In this document: one piece after another, positions 28,029-36,563 of the stretch | Position numbering within the stretch: position 1 is the first letter of the stretch | Layout of the letters: every line of letters begins with the position of its first letter | Translations under genes and position numbers: made by a program | Source: Schlesneria sp. DSM 10557 | GTDB lineage: Bacteria; Planctomycetota; Planctomycetia; Planctomycetales; Planctomycetaceae | Length of the DNA: 64,000 nt | Reading direction: 5' to 3' | Assembly (NCBI RefSeq): GCF_041860085.1 | Contig: NZ_CP124747.1 | Span: 5,208,001 to 5,272,000, forward strand | The notes under the pieces: model-generated | The model's database searches: none | The model's input: only the letters and a program-made list of their open reading frames with translations | Told to the model about the DNA's origin: nothing

Positions 28029-28954
28029 TGAACTGACTTTCTATTCTTCCAATCGATTCCCGACATTTCCGCCAATGCCAACATCAACGCGTGAGTCCCG
28101 TTTCGACCCCATCCCTTGGCTTTGACGGAGAGATAGAGCTGTTCGCCCAAGGCCAGACCGGGCAAGGACAGGCCCATCCGTTTCGCCTCGGACAGGGCAA
28201 TTCCCATGTCCTTGATAAAATGCTCAACAAAGAAACCCGGATCAAAGTTGTCGCTGATGATGCGGGGACCGAGATTGTTCAGTGACCAGCTTCCGGCGGC
28301 ACCGGGGCCGACCGACTGCAGCATCGTGGGGAGATCCAGACCCGCCTTGTAGCCGTACAGTAACGATTCACACACACCAATCATGTTCGTGGCAATCAGA
28401 ATCTGATTGGCCATCTTGGCGTGCTGCCCGGAACCCGCTTTTCCCTGGTAGACCAGCGTCTTCCCCATCGTCGAAAACAGCGGATTCAGCGCGTCGACCA
28501 CCTCTTTGTCTCCCCCGATCATGATCGAAAGAGCTGCGTTCTTCGCGCCGATGTCACCACCGGAAACAGGAGCGTCCACGCTGTGCACCCCTTTTTCACG
28601 GGCTTTTTCGTGGATCTCGACGGCCAGAGACGGTTCGCTGGTGGTCATGTCGACCAGAATCGTCCCGGCTTTGGATCCCGCCAGGGCGCCGTTTTCGCCC
28701 AGCAGTACTTCCCGCACATCACTGGGAAATCCGACAATGGAAAAGACGACGTCCGACTGTTCCGCGACTTTCTTCGGACTGTCGGCCCACTTCGCCCCTT
28801 TTGCGACCAGCGGGTCTGCTTTGGATTTGGAGCGGGTGTATACGGTGGCGGCGTAGCCCGCCGCAATCAGATGGCCGACCATACTGGAACCCATCACACC
28901 GGTCCCAATCCAGCCAATTCTCGTCACACCTGGGCTGATCGCCGCTGACGTCAT
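28025..28954 (-). CDS. NAD(P)-dependent beta-hydroxyacid dehydrogenase (3-hydroxyisobutyrate dehydrogenase family)
   Basis: A 309-residue oxidoreductase with an N-terminal Rossmann motif [17 protein letters not shown] (glycines 17-22). The family substrate-binding stretch is [22 protein letters not shown], and catalytic Lys 180 lies in GQHAKMANQ. It could act on 3-hydroxyisobutyrate, tartronate semialdehyde or a related substrate; the sequence does not decide this. The ATG at 28954 is chosen because the Rossmann fold begins right after it; the frame is open for 315 bases upstream. It is the first gene of a two-gene unit with dapA (four-base overlap). Confidence 0.88.
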   Translation of the reverse strand: MTSAAISPGVTRIGWIGTGVMGSSMVGHLIAAGYAATVYTRSKSKADPLVAKGAKWADSPKKVAEQSDVVFSIVGFPSDVREVLLGENGALAGSKAGTILVDMTTSEPSLAVEIHEKAREKGVHSVDAPVSGGDIGAKNAALSIMIGGDKEVVDALNPLFSTMGKTLVYQGKAGSGQHAKMANQILIATNMIGVCESLLYGYKAGLDLPTMLQSVGPGAAGSWSLNNLGPRIISDNFDPGFFVEHFIKDMGIALSEAKRMGLSLPGLALGEQLYLSVKAKGWGRNGTHALMLALAEMSGIDWKNRKSVQ

Positions 28955-29242
28955 CGTCGTGATTCCATTTATCAGGTGAAAAAAGGGCGAAAGAGTGGCC
29001 GACGAATGTCGTCGAATTCGCACGATCGGCTCACGAGTATACCGTCGACTAACTGCCTCGTCACGTAAGCTCAACCAAGGAAGCAGGCCCCGCCAGCGGG
29101 AGAACTCGTTCCGCCAAGGCGATCCCCTCCTATCCGGCCATCCCCCACATCGATTCCGCTGACTTCCTGAGGAAAAATCTGCCGATCTTCTGCAAGTTAT
29201 CCAGGTTGTCGCGGTCGCGGGAAGGAAATGCACGCTGCGCGC

Positions 29243-29346
29243 GGTTGAGCATCTTGAGCACCTAATCAATCAATCCCCTGTTTTTCAGGCTTTCCATTAG
29301 CTGCTCAAGGTGCTCAACCGTGAGCACCTTGAGCAGCTAATCAACC
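29243..29346. repeat. Three-copy module with a perfect 21-bp palindrome
   Basis: Each copy consists of two nine-base units TTGAGCANC (in the third copy the first unit begins GTGAGC) followed by TAATCAA or similar. Copy A lies at 29243-29270 (plus), copy B at 29294-29319 (minus orientation) and copy C at 29321-29346 (plus). Copies B and C form a perfect 21-bp inverted repeat (29296-29316 with 29321-29341) around the four-base loop ACCG. No flanking gene explains it. Confidence 0.9.
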
Positions 29347-29635
29347 GGCCAAACCGGGACCGCCACCGCCGTCTGCAGCGAAGATTGTGCGCCGTCTCTG
29401 CGGCACCTCGCACCCTTTGGTTTCCACCCTGTCCTTGAATCGTCTGGGCTCTGAATCACCTGATTCATCTGTTTCATCTAAGATATCCCCTCCCCAACTC
29501 ATCGAGTACCAACATACCACGCCAGCAAGATTCAGAGACGAGAAGTCCCTCGCGTCGAAATCCCTTGGCCAGCCGGGCCAGTCGCCTGAAAGTCTGTAAA
29601 CCGTGATCAAAGCAGCACATGGGACTGGCCACCGA

Positions 29636-29654
29636 CTGGCCAAGCGTTGGCCAG
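29636..29654. repeat. TGGCCA-rich hairpin
   Basis: CTGGCCAA (29636-29643) and TTGGCCAG (29647-29654) form an eight-bp stem with a three-base loop. Two more TGGCCA copies flank it within 40 bases. Confidence 0.7.
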
Positions 29655-29712
29655 CTGGCCAGCCCCACTCTGTCTCGCCCCTTCCCCATCCACCAGGAAT
29701 CGTCGCAAAGAC

Positions 29713-29751
29713 GGCAGCGGCAGGGGTAGTGGCAGCGGCATCCTGCCGCTG
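29713..29751. repeat. GGCAGCGGCA direct repeat with hairpin
   Basis: GGCAGCGGCA occurs at 29713-29722 and 29731-29740. The complementary TGCCGCTG at 29744-29751 can pair with either copy, giving an eight-bp stem and a three-base loop with the second. A G+C-rich mobile intergenic repeat is possible. Confidence 0.7.
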
Positions 29752-31037
29752 TCTTCGATCCCTCCCCGTCCCCTCGCACTTCCCGCACATCCATTAAACT
29801 TTCCCCCGCCTCTCATACACGCCCCATTGCCGTCGCGACGCCCCCGAAGATCCTGCCGATGAGTCCCCGCTGAAGTCCAAATCTTCCCACCCTCATGTTG
29901 TTGCCGATGAAGGAACCATGCGATGAAGGGACCACAAATCGCCCTGGAAAAGAAACGTCCAGAAAAACGGGAAGTGCGGGCCCGGCCCCATCTCGCTGTC
30001 GTCCTCCCCGCGAAGCTCCGATAAAGTGAATCGAACACTTCGCGCGTTTTTCTTCTGTGTCGACATCAGATTTGACTGGCCCAAGCAGTGTCAGAAACCA
30101 GCGCCGGTCTTGCCATTGCAAACATCCAAACCTCTGGAAGAAAGCTCGCGTGCCAACGCGCCGATAACAACGCACCGGCCCGACGACACGGGCATCAAGC
30201 TGCTGTCTGAAGGTCGTTGCCAGAGCTGCAAGTTCAGGACATTCATCGGCGATCCGGCCCCTCCCGATGTCGCCTGCGATGTCACCGTGCGCTGCCACGG
30301 AGATGATGCTTCCACAGAGTGCCCACCAACCGCGCTCTCAGCGCGAAGTGGAAACTCTGGTCGGCAGTGCCAAGTTCTGCGAGGGGGAACCGTGGCGCTG
30401 TTTACGGGCCGTCCTGGAGGTCCCCCCCCAACGACTACGCACGCGAGCAGACCCACCCGACCTGACAGGTCTGCTCCCCGAATCGCTGTCAGCATAAAAC
30501 TTCGCTGGTTTCGCTGCGGACGTAGCGCCGGTGCTGGCCGATGCGACTCCGCGTCAACTCAATCGCCTGCGCTCGACCGGCCACGTTGTAAAACAACCTG
30601 CCGAACTTTCGGGCCAACGCCCGCCAGCTGTTGGTGTTCAGTTCCAGCGTGCTCAGAACCGCTTTAAGGAACCCAGGGCGTCGCTCTGAGGCGTTCGCCA
30701 CTCCGCTCTGCCCTGGGCTGACCTGTTGGCGCCTTTCAGACAGTACGGGATTCCTTCGCGTGTTCAAACGCCGAACGCAGGCACGAGTGACGCTGAACGC
30801 TTTTCGCTATAACAGAAGTGCACTTTCCGTAGTCTGTTGCAACTGAAATGTCCAAATGCTAACCGAACTTTTTAACCTTCGGTCAACAAGATATGCTGTG
30901 CCGCTACGCGATTCCCGCTGGTCGCTGATCTCCACGACAGTTGCTTACGGATTGGCGAAGTTAGCAGAGATAAAGCGGACAAGGTAGGCAGTCAAAAAGA
31001 TTTCATACTCTTGATTTACAGTAACTGAGGGCTTCCC

Positions 31038-32687
31038 ATGGACTTACCAACCGAGACGCCGATTCAATTACCAAAGTATCTGCATTTGGAACTGCATGTT
31101 CGTGAGCCTGAAGTGATTGCCGAGCTATGCAGGTTTACGGATGATGATCGAGACAATTTTGCATTGTCTGCCCTTCGGATTGGAGTACTCGCACTGCGTC
31201 AAGCAAGCGGGGTTCTTGACGCCAGTACGATCAGATTAGAGGGAGATCGATTGGTGGGACAGATTCGAGAACTGATGACTAATAACACGACTGCGTTCTT
31301 GGCGGATATGTCATCTACGTTTAAGGCATACTTCGACCCTTCGGATGGGCATTTCCCGCAGCGTGTTGAGCGATTGATCAAGAAAGATGGAGAGCTTCAA
31401 TCGCTCCTTGCAAATCATCTTGAAGGTGAGGATTCGATTATATCGAGAACCCTCGGCAAACACATCGGTTTAGACAGCCCACTGCTTCGGATGTTGTCCC
31501 CCGAAGAAGGCAATGGACTGATTTCTTCGTTAAACAAAGCAATCTGTGAAACGCTCCTATCCCAACGAACAACGATCCTCAACCAGTTCAGTCTGGATGA
31601 TAAAGAATCTGCAATGTCTCGTCTCGTGAATGAAATGACTGGAGCGAACGGTCGGCTGAGAAGAGATCTTGCCGAGGACGTTCAAAAATTGCATTCAGAG
31701 TTTTCGCTCGACAATGAAGAGGGTGCGCTGTCGAGACTCGTCGGTAGGGTCGAAAATGCCCAAAGAATCATTTCAAATCAGTTTTCGCTGGACAATAAAG
31801 ATTCGGCATTAAGCCGATTGTCTGGTCTCATCGAAAAAGCAAACTTGGCAATCAACGATAACCTGAGCCTCGATAACGAACAATCGCCGTTGTTTAGGCT
31901 TCGCAGGGAACTTACTGAAATTATCACCGGCATGCAGAAGACGAGTGGTGAGTTTCACGAAGAAGTCAAAATTACTCTCGAATCATTCAAAGTTCGCCGA
32001 GCGGAAGCAGCCCGTTCAACGAGACATGGCGGTGAATTTGAAGAAGCTGTAGGTGAAGTACTTCAGAATGAGGCGCAACGTTCAGGTGATGTTCTCGAAT
32101 CAACAGGCAATCGAACTGGAGTGATTGCTTATTGCAAAATGGGAGATCATGTTGTCACTCTGGGGGCCGAAAGTGCTGCTCCTGGCGCAAGAATTGTTGT
32201 CGAATCGAAGGAAGACAAGAGCTATGACCTGAAAATGGCATTGAAAGAGATCGAACAAGCACGCCACAATAGGGAATGTGCTGCGGGTGTGTTCGTTTTC
32301 TCGAAGGTAACTGCACCCGCTGGATTGGAACCATTCGCACGACATGGGAATAACCTTGTACTCGTTTGGGACAGGGAAGATCCTGCTACCGACATTTATT
32401 TGAAGGTTGGATTGTCAGTCGCAAAAGCCCTCGTCATTCGAGATCGATTAACAAAGTCCGCAGACGAATCGAATCTTGCCGAACTGACGGCCGCAGTACT
32501 TGCCATCTCAACTGACATCGCGGCACTGGATGAAATCACAGTATGGGCAAACACAGTTAAGCGGACTGGGACGAAAATCGGTGCGAAAGCTGGGAGCCTG
32601 CGGAAAAAGGTCGACAAAAACCTTTTGATATTAAAGAAGTATCTTGATGGAGGCGCTGATTCAGCTCAGATTGAAACTACAAACTAG
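31038..32687 (+). CDS. Unrecognised protein with four FSLDN repeats and a nuclease-like C-terminal domain
   Basis: A 549-residue soluble protein I do not recognise as a named family. A helical N-terminal part (about 1-175) is followed by four related segments: FSLDDKESAMSRLV (184-197), FSLDNEEGALSRLV (222-235), FSLDNKDSALSRLS (249-262) and LSLDNEQSPLFRLR (276-289). They are spaced 38, 27 and 27 residues apart with likely coiled coil between them. Residues about 330-450 resemble a PD-(D/E)xK restriction-like fold: GGEFEEAV (331-338), MGDHV (Asp 370), VVESKED (Glu 389, Lys 391), then a helix KMALKEIEQARHN; this recalls DUF2130 proteins. The C-terminal 100 residues are helical. GAGG lies seven bases before the ATG. 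Base composition is visibly more A+T-rich than in its neighbours. A defence or DNA-associated role is speculation. Confidence 0.8.
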   Translation: MDLPTETPIQLPKYLHLELHVREPEVIAELCRFTDDDRDNFALSALRIGVLALRQASGVLDASTIRLEGDRLVGQIRELMTNNTTAFLADMSSTFKAYFDPSDGHFPQRVERLIKKDGELQSLLANHLEGEDSIISRTLGKHIGLDSPLLRMLSPEEGNGLISSLNKAICETLLSQRTTILNQFSLDDKESAMSRLVNEMTGANGRLRRDLAEDVQKLHSEFSLDNEEGALSRLVGRVENAQRIISNQFSLDNKDSALSRLSGLIEKANLAINDNLSLDNEQSPLFRLRRELTEIITGMQKTSGEFHEEVKITLESFKVRRAEAARSTRHGGEFEEAVGEVLQNEAQRSGDVLESTGNRTGVIAYCKMGDHVVTLGAESAAPGARIVVESKEDKSYDLKMALKEIEQARHNRECAAGVFVFSKVTAPAGLEPFARHGNNLVLVWDREDPATDIYLKVGLSVAKALVIRDRLTKSADESNLAELTAAVLAISTDIAALDEITVWANTVKRTGTKIGAKAGSLRKKVDKNLLILKKYLDGGADSAQIETTN

Positions 32688-33069
32688 AAGTAAGTTTAAA
32701 ACCCGCATCCGCAAAATTGGGTGATTAAAGTTTTCTTGAAAAGCGAGATCTAACAGTAGCTGCCTATCCGGTTTTGAAACTCTTTTCAAGGTTTCGCAAC
32801 AAGGGGGAGCACTTCCGATTCGTGAAAGAATGCCGCGGGGACACTGCGTTTCTGCATCACTATGAGAGCTTCTGACGGAGCATTTTTCCACCCTGGAGCT
32901 GTTGATCGTGCCAGTAAGATTGCCTTGCTTCAATTCAGTTTAAACATTCATTGTCACTCAGGCGTGGCTCAACTCCCAGCTCAAGGTTGCCTCCCTATTC
33001 CAGTATGCGTCCGTTAGCTCACGTGGTGATCCTGAACCTTGTGTGACAAGCAGAGGAGAGGCAGAGAAA
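32688..33069. other. 382-base A+T-richer gap
   Basis: I find no gene or clear promoter here. A 90-codon minus-strand open frame crosses it but has no family signature. Confidence 0.5.
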
Positions 33070-33711
33070 ATGGTTCTGTCGGCAAGAGCAAAGAGAATTG
33101 TTTCCGAGTTGACCCAAGGTAAGCCCAAGCTCGGCGATCTCAAAAAGCTTGGTGGCGAGATCAAGAAGGACCATGATCTGGCGATGGAACTGTGGTCCAC
33201 GGGGGAGTTCTATCCGCGTCTGCTCGCGACCCTCATTTTTGACAACAAACTGCTCACCGAAAGTGCCCTTGATCAGCTTGCTTCCGATCTGCTGCAGCAT
33301 GACGTGGAGCAGCGGAATCAATTGAGTGACTGGCTGCTGGCAAACCAGCTCACCAAGAGCAGGAAGCTGGTTGCTCTGATTCCGACGTGGGAGACAAATC
33401 CTTCCCCGGTTTTGCGGCGCTGGTTCTGGTATCACCAGGCTCGCCTCCGCTGGACGGGGCAGGTTCCTCCTGAGAATAGCGCAGAATTGCTGGACTCCCT
33501 GGAAAGGGAGATGGCTGATGCCGAGCCGGAGGTTCAATGGGCCATGAACTTCTGTGCCTGCCAGATTGGGGTTCACGAGCCCCAGTTTCGAGCCCGGTGC
33601 ATCAAGCTGGGAAAAGCGTTGGGGCTCTACAAGGACGAACACGTTTCGAAAAACTGTACGCCGTCGTACCTTCCCGAGTTCATCAGGATTGAAGTTGCCA
33701 AACGCGAGTGA
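33070..33711 (+). CDS. AlkD-like DNA alkylation repair protein
   Basis: A 213-residue all-helical protein resembling the AlkD/AlkC HEAT-repeat family, whose best-known members excise N3- and N7-alkylated bases. Helical signatures include KLGDLKKLGGEIKKDHDLAMELW, FYPRLLATLIFDNKLL, and the later WETNPSPVLRRWFWYHQARL. The catalytic Asp of AlkD-type glycosylases could not be placed with confidence, so enzymatic activity is not assured; non-repair members of the family exist. AGGAGAGG lies upstream of the ATG at 33070, which decides the start against an upstream in-frame start at 33043. A strong terminator follows. Confidence 0.75.
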   Translation: MVLSARAKRIVSELTQGKPKLGDLKKLGGEIKKDHDLAMELWSTGEFYPRLLATLIFDNKLLTESALDQLASDLLQHDVEQRNQLSDWLLANQLTKSRKLVALIPTWETNPSPVLRRWFWYHQARLRWTGQVPPENSAELLDSLEREMADAEPEVQWAMNFCACQIGVHEPQFRARCIKLGKALGLYKDEHVSKNCTPSYLPEFIRIEVAKRE

Positions 33712-33790
33712 CGCCCCGCCAGCAATCAGTGCGGGAGTCGTAGCCAGATCAGTATGAGTGATGCGGAGGAAGTCGCTTATCGCCTGTCCC

Positions 33791-33817
33791 GAGCAGGTAA
33801 AGTTCTCCTGCTTTTTT
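33791..33817 (+). terminator. Rho-independent terminator after the AlkD-like gene
   Basis: AGCAGG (33792-33797) pairs with CCTGCT (33807-33812) around a nine-base loop and is followed by six T (33812-33817), 80 bases past the stop codon. Confidence 0.75.
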
Positions 33818-33875
33818 GACGTGAAATCCCTGAAACCTGCAAGTCACCTTTTGTGCGCAGCCGGCGCGGCATGCG

Positions 33876-36092
33876 CTACGGACCTGTTTCCGCATCATCA
33901 GGGACTGTCGCTTTGAATTCTACGATCCGAGGAGTGATCAGAACGACAGACATATTCCCATCGGGATTACGTTCGAGCGGTATCATGATCAGGGTGTTAC
34001 CATCCTCCATGATGGCTGTTGTTTCCAAAACTGTGGCATGACGCTGAGGGATTTCGAGAGTTGAATCCGTTCCCTGACGAAACTTGCGGATCCTCACATC
34101 GTTGATCGACGATATTTCGTAACGAATTCGCAAATGGATCTTGCCCCCTTCGGTATACGCGAAGCACTGAATACACTCCCCTTCGCGCCACGCTTCATTG
34201 CGAGACTTCGTTCCATTTTGCGTTTTCATGCCTGTCGCAAAAGAACGAACCTGCTCATTACGAACGTCGAGAACTCCGAAGCTGAACATTGTGACTTTGG
34301 GCACGAATATCAGGCTCGTTCGTTCGTCTCGTTGACAACGCGTGATCAGATTTTGCGACTGGACTGGTTCCAGTTCGCAAGTCAGCAATGGAAGTGACGC
34401 TTGAATTGACGAAGAGGCGGAGGTCTGGAGCGGTTCAGCAATCTCAACGGAATGTGAAATGCGGGACGTTCTGACAAGAGGTTTGGAATTGAAAATTTTC
34501 GCTCCTGCCGCAGGTAGCAATTGCCACGGTTCAAGTTGGGTGCTCACAGTACGAAATTCAATCGTGATCTGCGTCCGTCCGCGATCGATCCAGCTTTCGA
34601 TCAGTCTGGCGAAAAATTCATGCTCGGATGGCTTTGCTTTAAGAACCAACTCGGGGCCGTTGACCTGACAGGGATCATCGGGATGGACCTCTGGAATCTT
34701 GAAGCCCGTGGAGGGCGATTCACGGTCGTGATGATCCGTTCCCGTTTCATACAACCACGTGATTGGATCGATCGAACTGCTCTGAGTCAGGATTGAATTG
34801 AGGATCAGGGCGATGCCAGCGAGCTCAACCGAATTGTTCTCTGCTGCGAGTCCGATTTCGGTCAGGTAGGGGGCCAAGTTGTAAGTCCGAACCACCCGTT
34901 CTTCGCTTGGCGTGCTGATGACATCAGAGTCGTGCCAGGTGGCTCGTGCCGGCAATTGGATTGGCCGCTCAGATGGAGAAACTCGGGTCGCATCTGTCAA
35001 ACCAGTCAGAGCGATTGAAGCAACGATGCACCAGGTGGCCCAATGTCTACAGCGAGTCTCCGGAAGAAGTCCGGAACTCAGGCGAGTCATGAGGCGACGC
35101 TCAAGTGACGGCGAATGCCTGGAGAGCACAAAACCGGGGGCCTGAGTGAGCAGCAGATTGGGTCTTGATCGATTGGTATGGGTGCAACGTAACCGGTTGA
35201 AAGCGGGTCCGTGTCCTAAGCGACTCAGTAGCAGTTCCGCACACGCAAGGTCTCGCTCGGTTTTCCATTGGCGCGATGCCCACCAGAAGAGTGGATTCCA
35301 CCACTGCAATACGCCGGCGGCAGCATGGATGAGACTGGTGGTGGAATCGGCTCGTCGGATCCGTGTCATCTGATACCAGATGATCTGACGTACTTCCTCT
35401 GGTGGTTGATGCAGGATGGATTCTGGCAACAGGATGAGGGGGCGAAACCAGTCGAACACCGCCGGGCAGTTCAATTGATGAAGTAGCCGCAGTTGTACGC
35501 GCGCTCCAATCCCCAAACAGCGTCGCGCGATCTCTGCCTCCTCAATGCAGTACGCATCGTTACATTCGCTGCTGATTCGGAGCCAGCTGAGAAGTCGAAA
35601 GAAGGCTAACACCGATATCCCGGCCATCACGAACATTCCCATGATGATGAGCGTTGTCACAGCACGTCCGGTACCGGCCAGGAACGTCCGTCGCCAGGTC
35701 TGTTCCATGACCGGTGGATCATCATCGTCCAATGAACCGTACGCTGGCGGTTTGGAGTTGGAGTCGTCGACAAGGTTCCGCAGCCAAGTCTCCCCGACAC
35801 CCGTGGATAGAGAATCTGAGTTGATGGCCAGTAAAGTGAGGTTCTGGAGACTGGCCTCACTCTGAATACTGACGGGAAGAATCATTCGGATCAAAACAAT
35901 GGACCAGAGCGCAAACCGCCCCCAGGAGGTGATCCGCTCGCCGCAAATCAAGGTGATTACGAGAACGAGCAGGAAAACTGGTAGAGCGATCAGGAATGTT
36001 CCGACCAACCACATAAGTTGATCGTAGACAAGTTGATTCAACTTCAATGATGCGTCGATCCATGTCTGGATAAAGTTTAATTTGCTGTCCAA
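33876..36092 (-). CDS. M56 (BlaR1-like) membrane protein lacking the zinc motif, with secretin-like C-terminal region
   Basis: A 738-residue protein whose N-terminal half follows the BlaR1/MecR1 layout: transmembrane helices near 25-50, 57-75, 143-170 and 345-365, and the stretch VLQWWNPLFWWASRQWKTERDLAC. Where M56 peptidases have HELAHIRR, this protein has YQMTRIRR (240-247), so both zinc His and the catalytic Glu are missing. The C-terminal part (about 590-735) resembles the secretin core of type II/III secretion proteins: FVPKVTMFSFG, LRIRYEISSIND, ETTAIMEDGNTLIMIPL and MSVVLITPRIV. The start is a TTG at 36092 with AAAGGA seven bases upstream. No BlaI/MecI repressor gene is adjacent. A non-catalytic sensor or scaffold role is inferred only. 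Confidence 0.75.
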   Translation of the reverse strand: MDSKLNFIQTWIDASLKLNQLVYDQLMWLVGTFLIALPVFLLVLVITLICGERITSWGRFALWSIVLIRMILPVSIQSEASLQNLTLLAINSDSLSTGVGETWLRNLVDDSNSKPPAYGSLDDDDPPVMEQTWRRTFLAGTGRAVTTLIIMGMFVMAGISVLAFFRLLSWLRISSECNDAYCIEEAEIARRCLGIGARVQLRLLHQLNCPAVFDWFRPLILLPESILHQPPEEVRQIIWYQMTRIRRADSTTSLIHAAAGVLQWWNPLFWWASRQWKTERDLACAELLLSRLGHGPAFNRLRCTHTNRSRPNLLLTQAPGFVLSRHSPSLERRLMTRLSSGLLPETRCRHWATWCIVASIALTGLTDATRVSPSERPIQLPARATWHDSDVISTPSEERVVRTYNLAPYLTEIGLAAENNSVELAGIALILNSILTQSSSIDPITWLYETGTDHHDRESPSTGFKIPEVHPDDPCQVNGPELVLKAKPSEHEFFARLIESWIDRGRTQITIEFRTVSTQLEPWQLLPAAGAKIFNSKPLVRTSRISHSVEIAEPLQTSASSSIQASLPLLTCELEPVQSQNLITRCQRDERTSLIFVPKVTMFSFGVLDVRNEQVRSFATGMKTQNGTKSRNEAWREGECIQCFAYTEGGKIHLRIRYEISSINDVRIRKFRQGTDSTLEIPQRHATVLETTAIMEDGNTLIMIPLERNPDGNMSVVLITPRIVEFKATVPDDAETGP

Positions 36093-36563
36093 AATGCGGT
36101 TCCTTTAGCCCATGCATTTTATGCCCGTCATGTTAACTGCCTACTTCAAGAGGAACCACAGGATCGCTGCGTTTGTGCGCCGATGCGACAAGATGTACTC
36201 AGTCACTGTTGCGAGTTTCTGTAGGACTGCAAACTCTGCAAAGTGATGAGTAACTGTTTCAAGAACAGTTGATGGGACGACTCGACTCAATTCCATTTGA
36301 CCAGAAAACTTCGTGCCTCATGAAATCAGCACGCGCCTGGTAATTGCGCTCGCAACAATCATTCGTGAATACGATGCATGATCGCTCTACTTGCCCCTTA
36401 GTTGGCGCGCCATAGCCAGTGAGATCGAGCTCTGTGGTATTCAGACTTTTTTTACTCACTTGTAGTGTTCAGCCGTTGCTCAGACTTGTAGCTTGTTGAG
36501 AAAGCTGATAAAAACGTAAGGAATGAGGTGCTCACATTTCATGATCCAAGGAGACGCAGGTCG
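36093..36563. other. 471-base divergent gap
   Basis: The region lies between the divergent M56-like and PEP-CTERM genes. It holds a 66-codon minus-strand open frame (36259-36459) with no recognisable signature, and presumably the promoters of both genes. No BlaI-type repressor gene is present. Confidence 0.55.

Larger units (their letters stand above)
28955..31037. other. 2-kb gene-poor accessory region
   Basis: No convincing gene is found in these 2.1 kb. The open frames on both strands overlap one another, are rich in Arg, Pro and Ser, and lack recognisable domains. The region contains the palindromic module cluster (29243-29346), short TGGCCA-rich hairpins (29636-29654), a GGCAGCGGCA repeat and hairpin (29713-29751), and long purine- or pyrimidine-biased tracts. 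It could be a decayed gene region or a landing site for transferred DNA, as the following gene is A+T-richer than the rest. Confidence 0.55.

Noticed and set aside
29341-30767. Several open frames of 90-210 codons on both strands
   Set aside because: They overlap each other, lack ribosome binding sites and domain patterns, and have Arg/Pro/Ser-rich translations typical of non-coding G+C-rich DNA.
36259-36459. 66-codon open frame that might be a BlaI-like repressor for the M56 homologue
   Set aside because: Its translation shows no winged-helix pattern and is shorter than BlaI.
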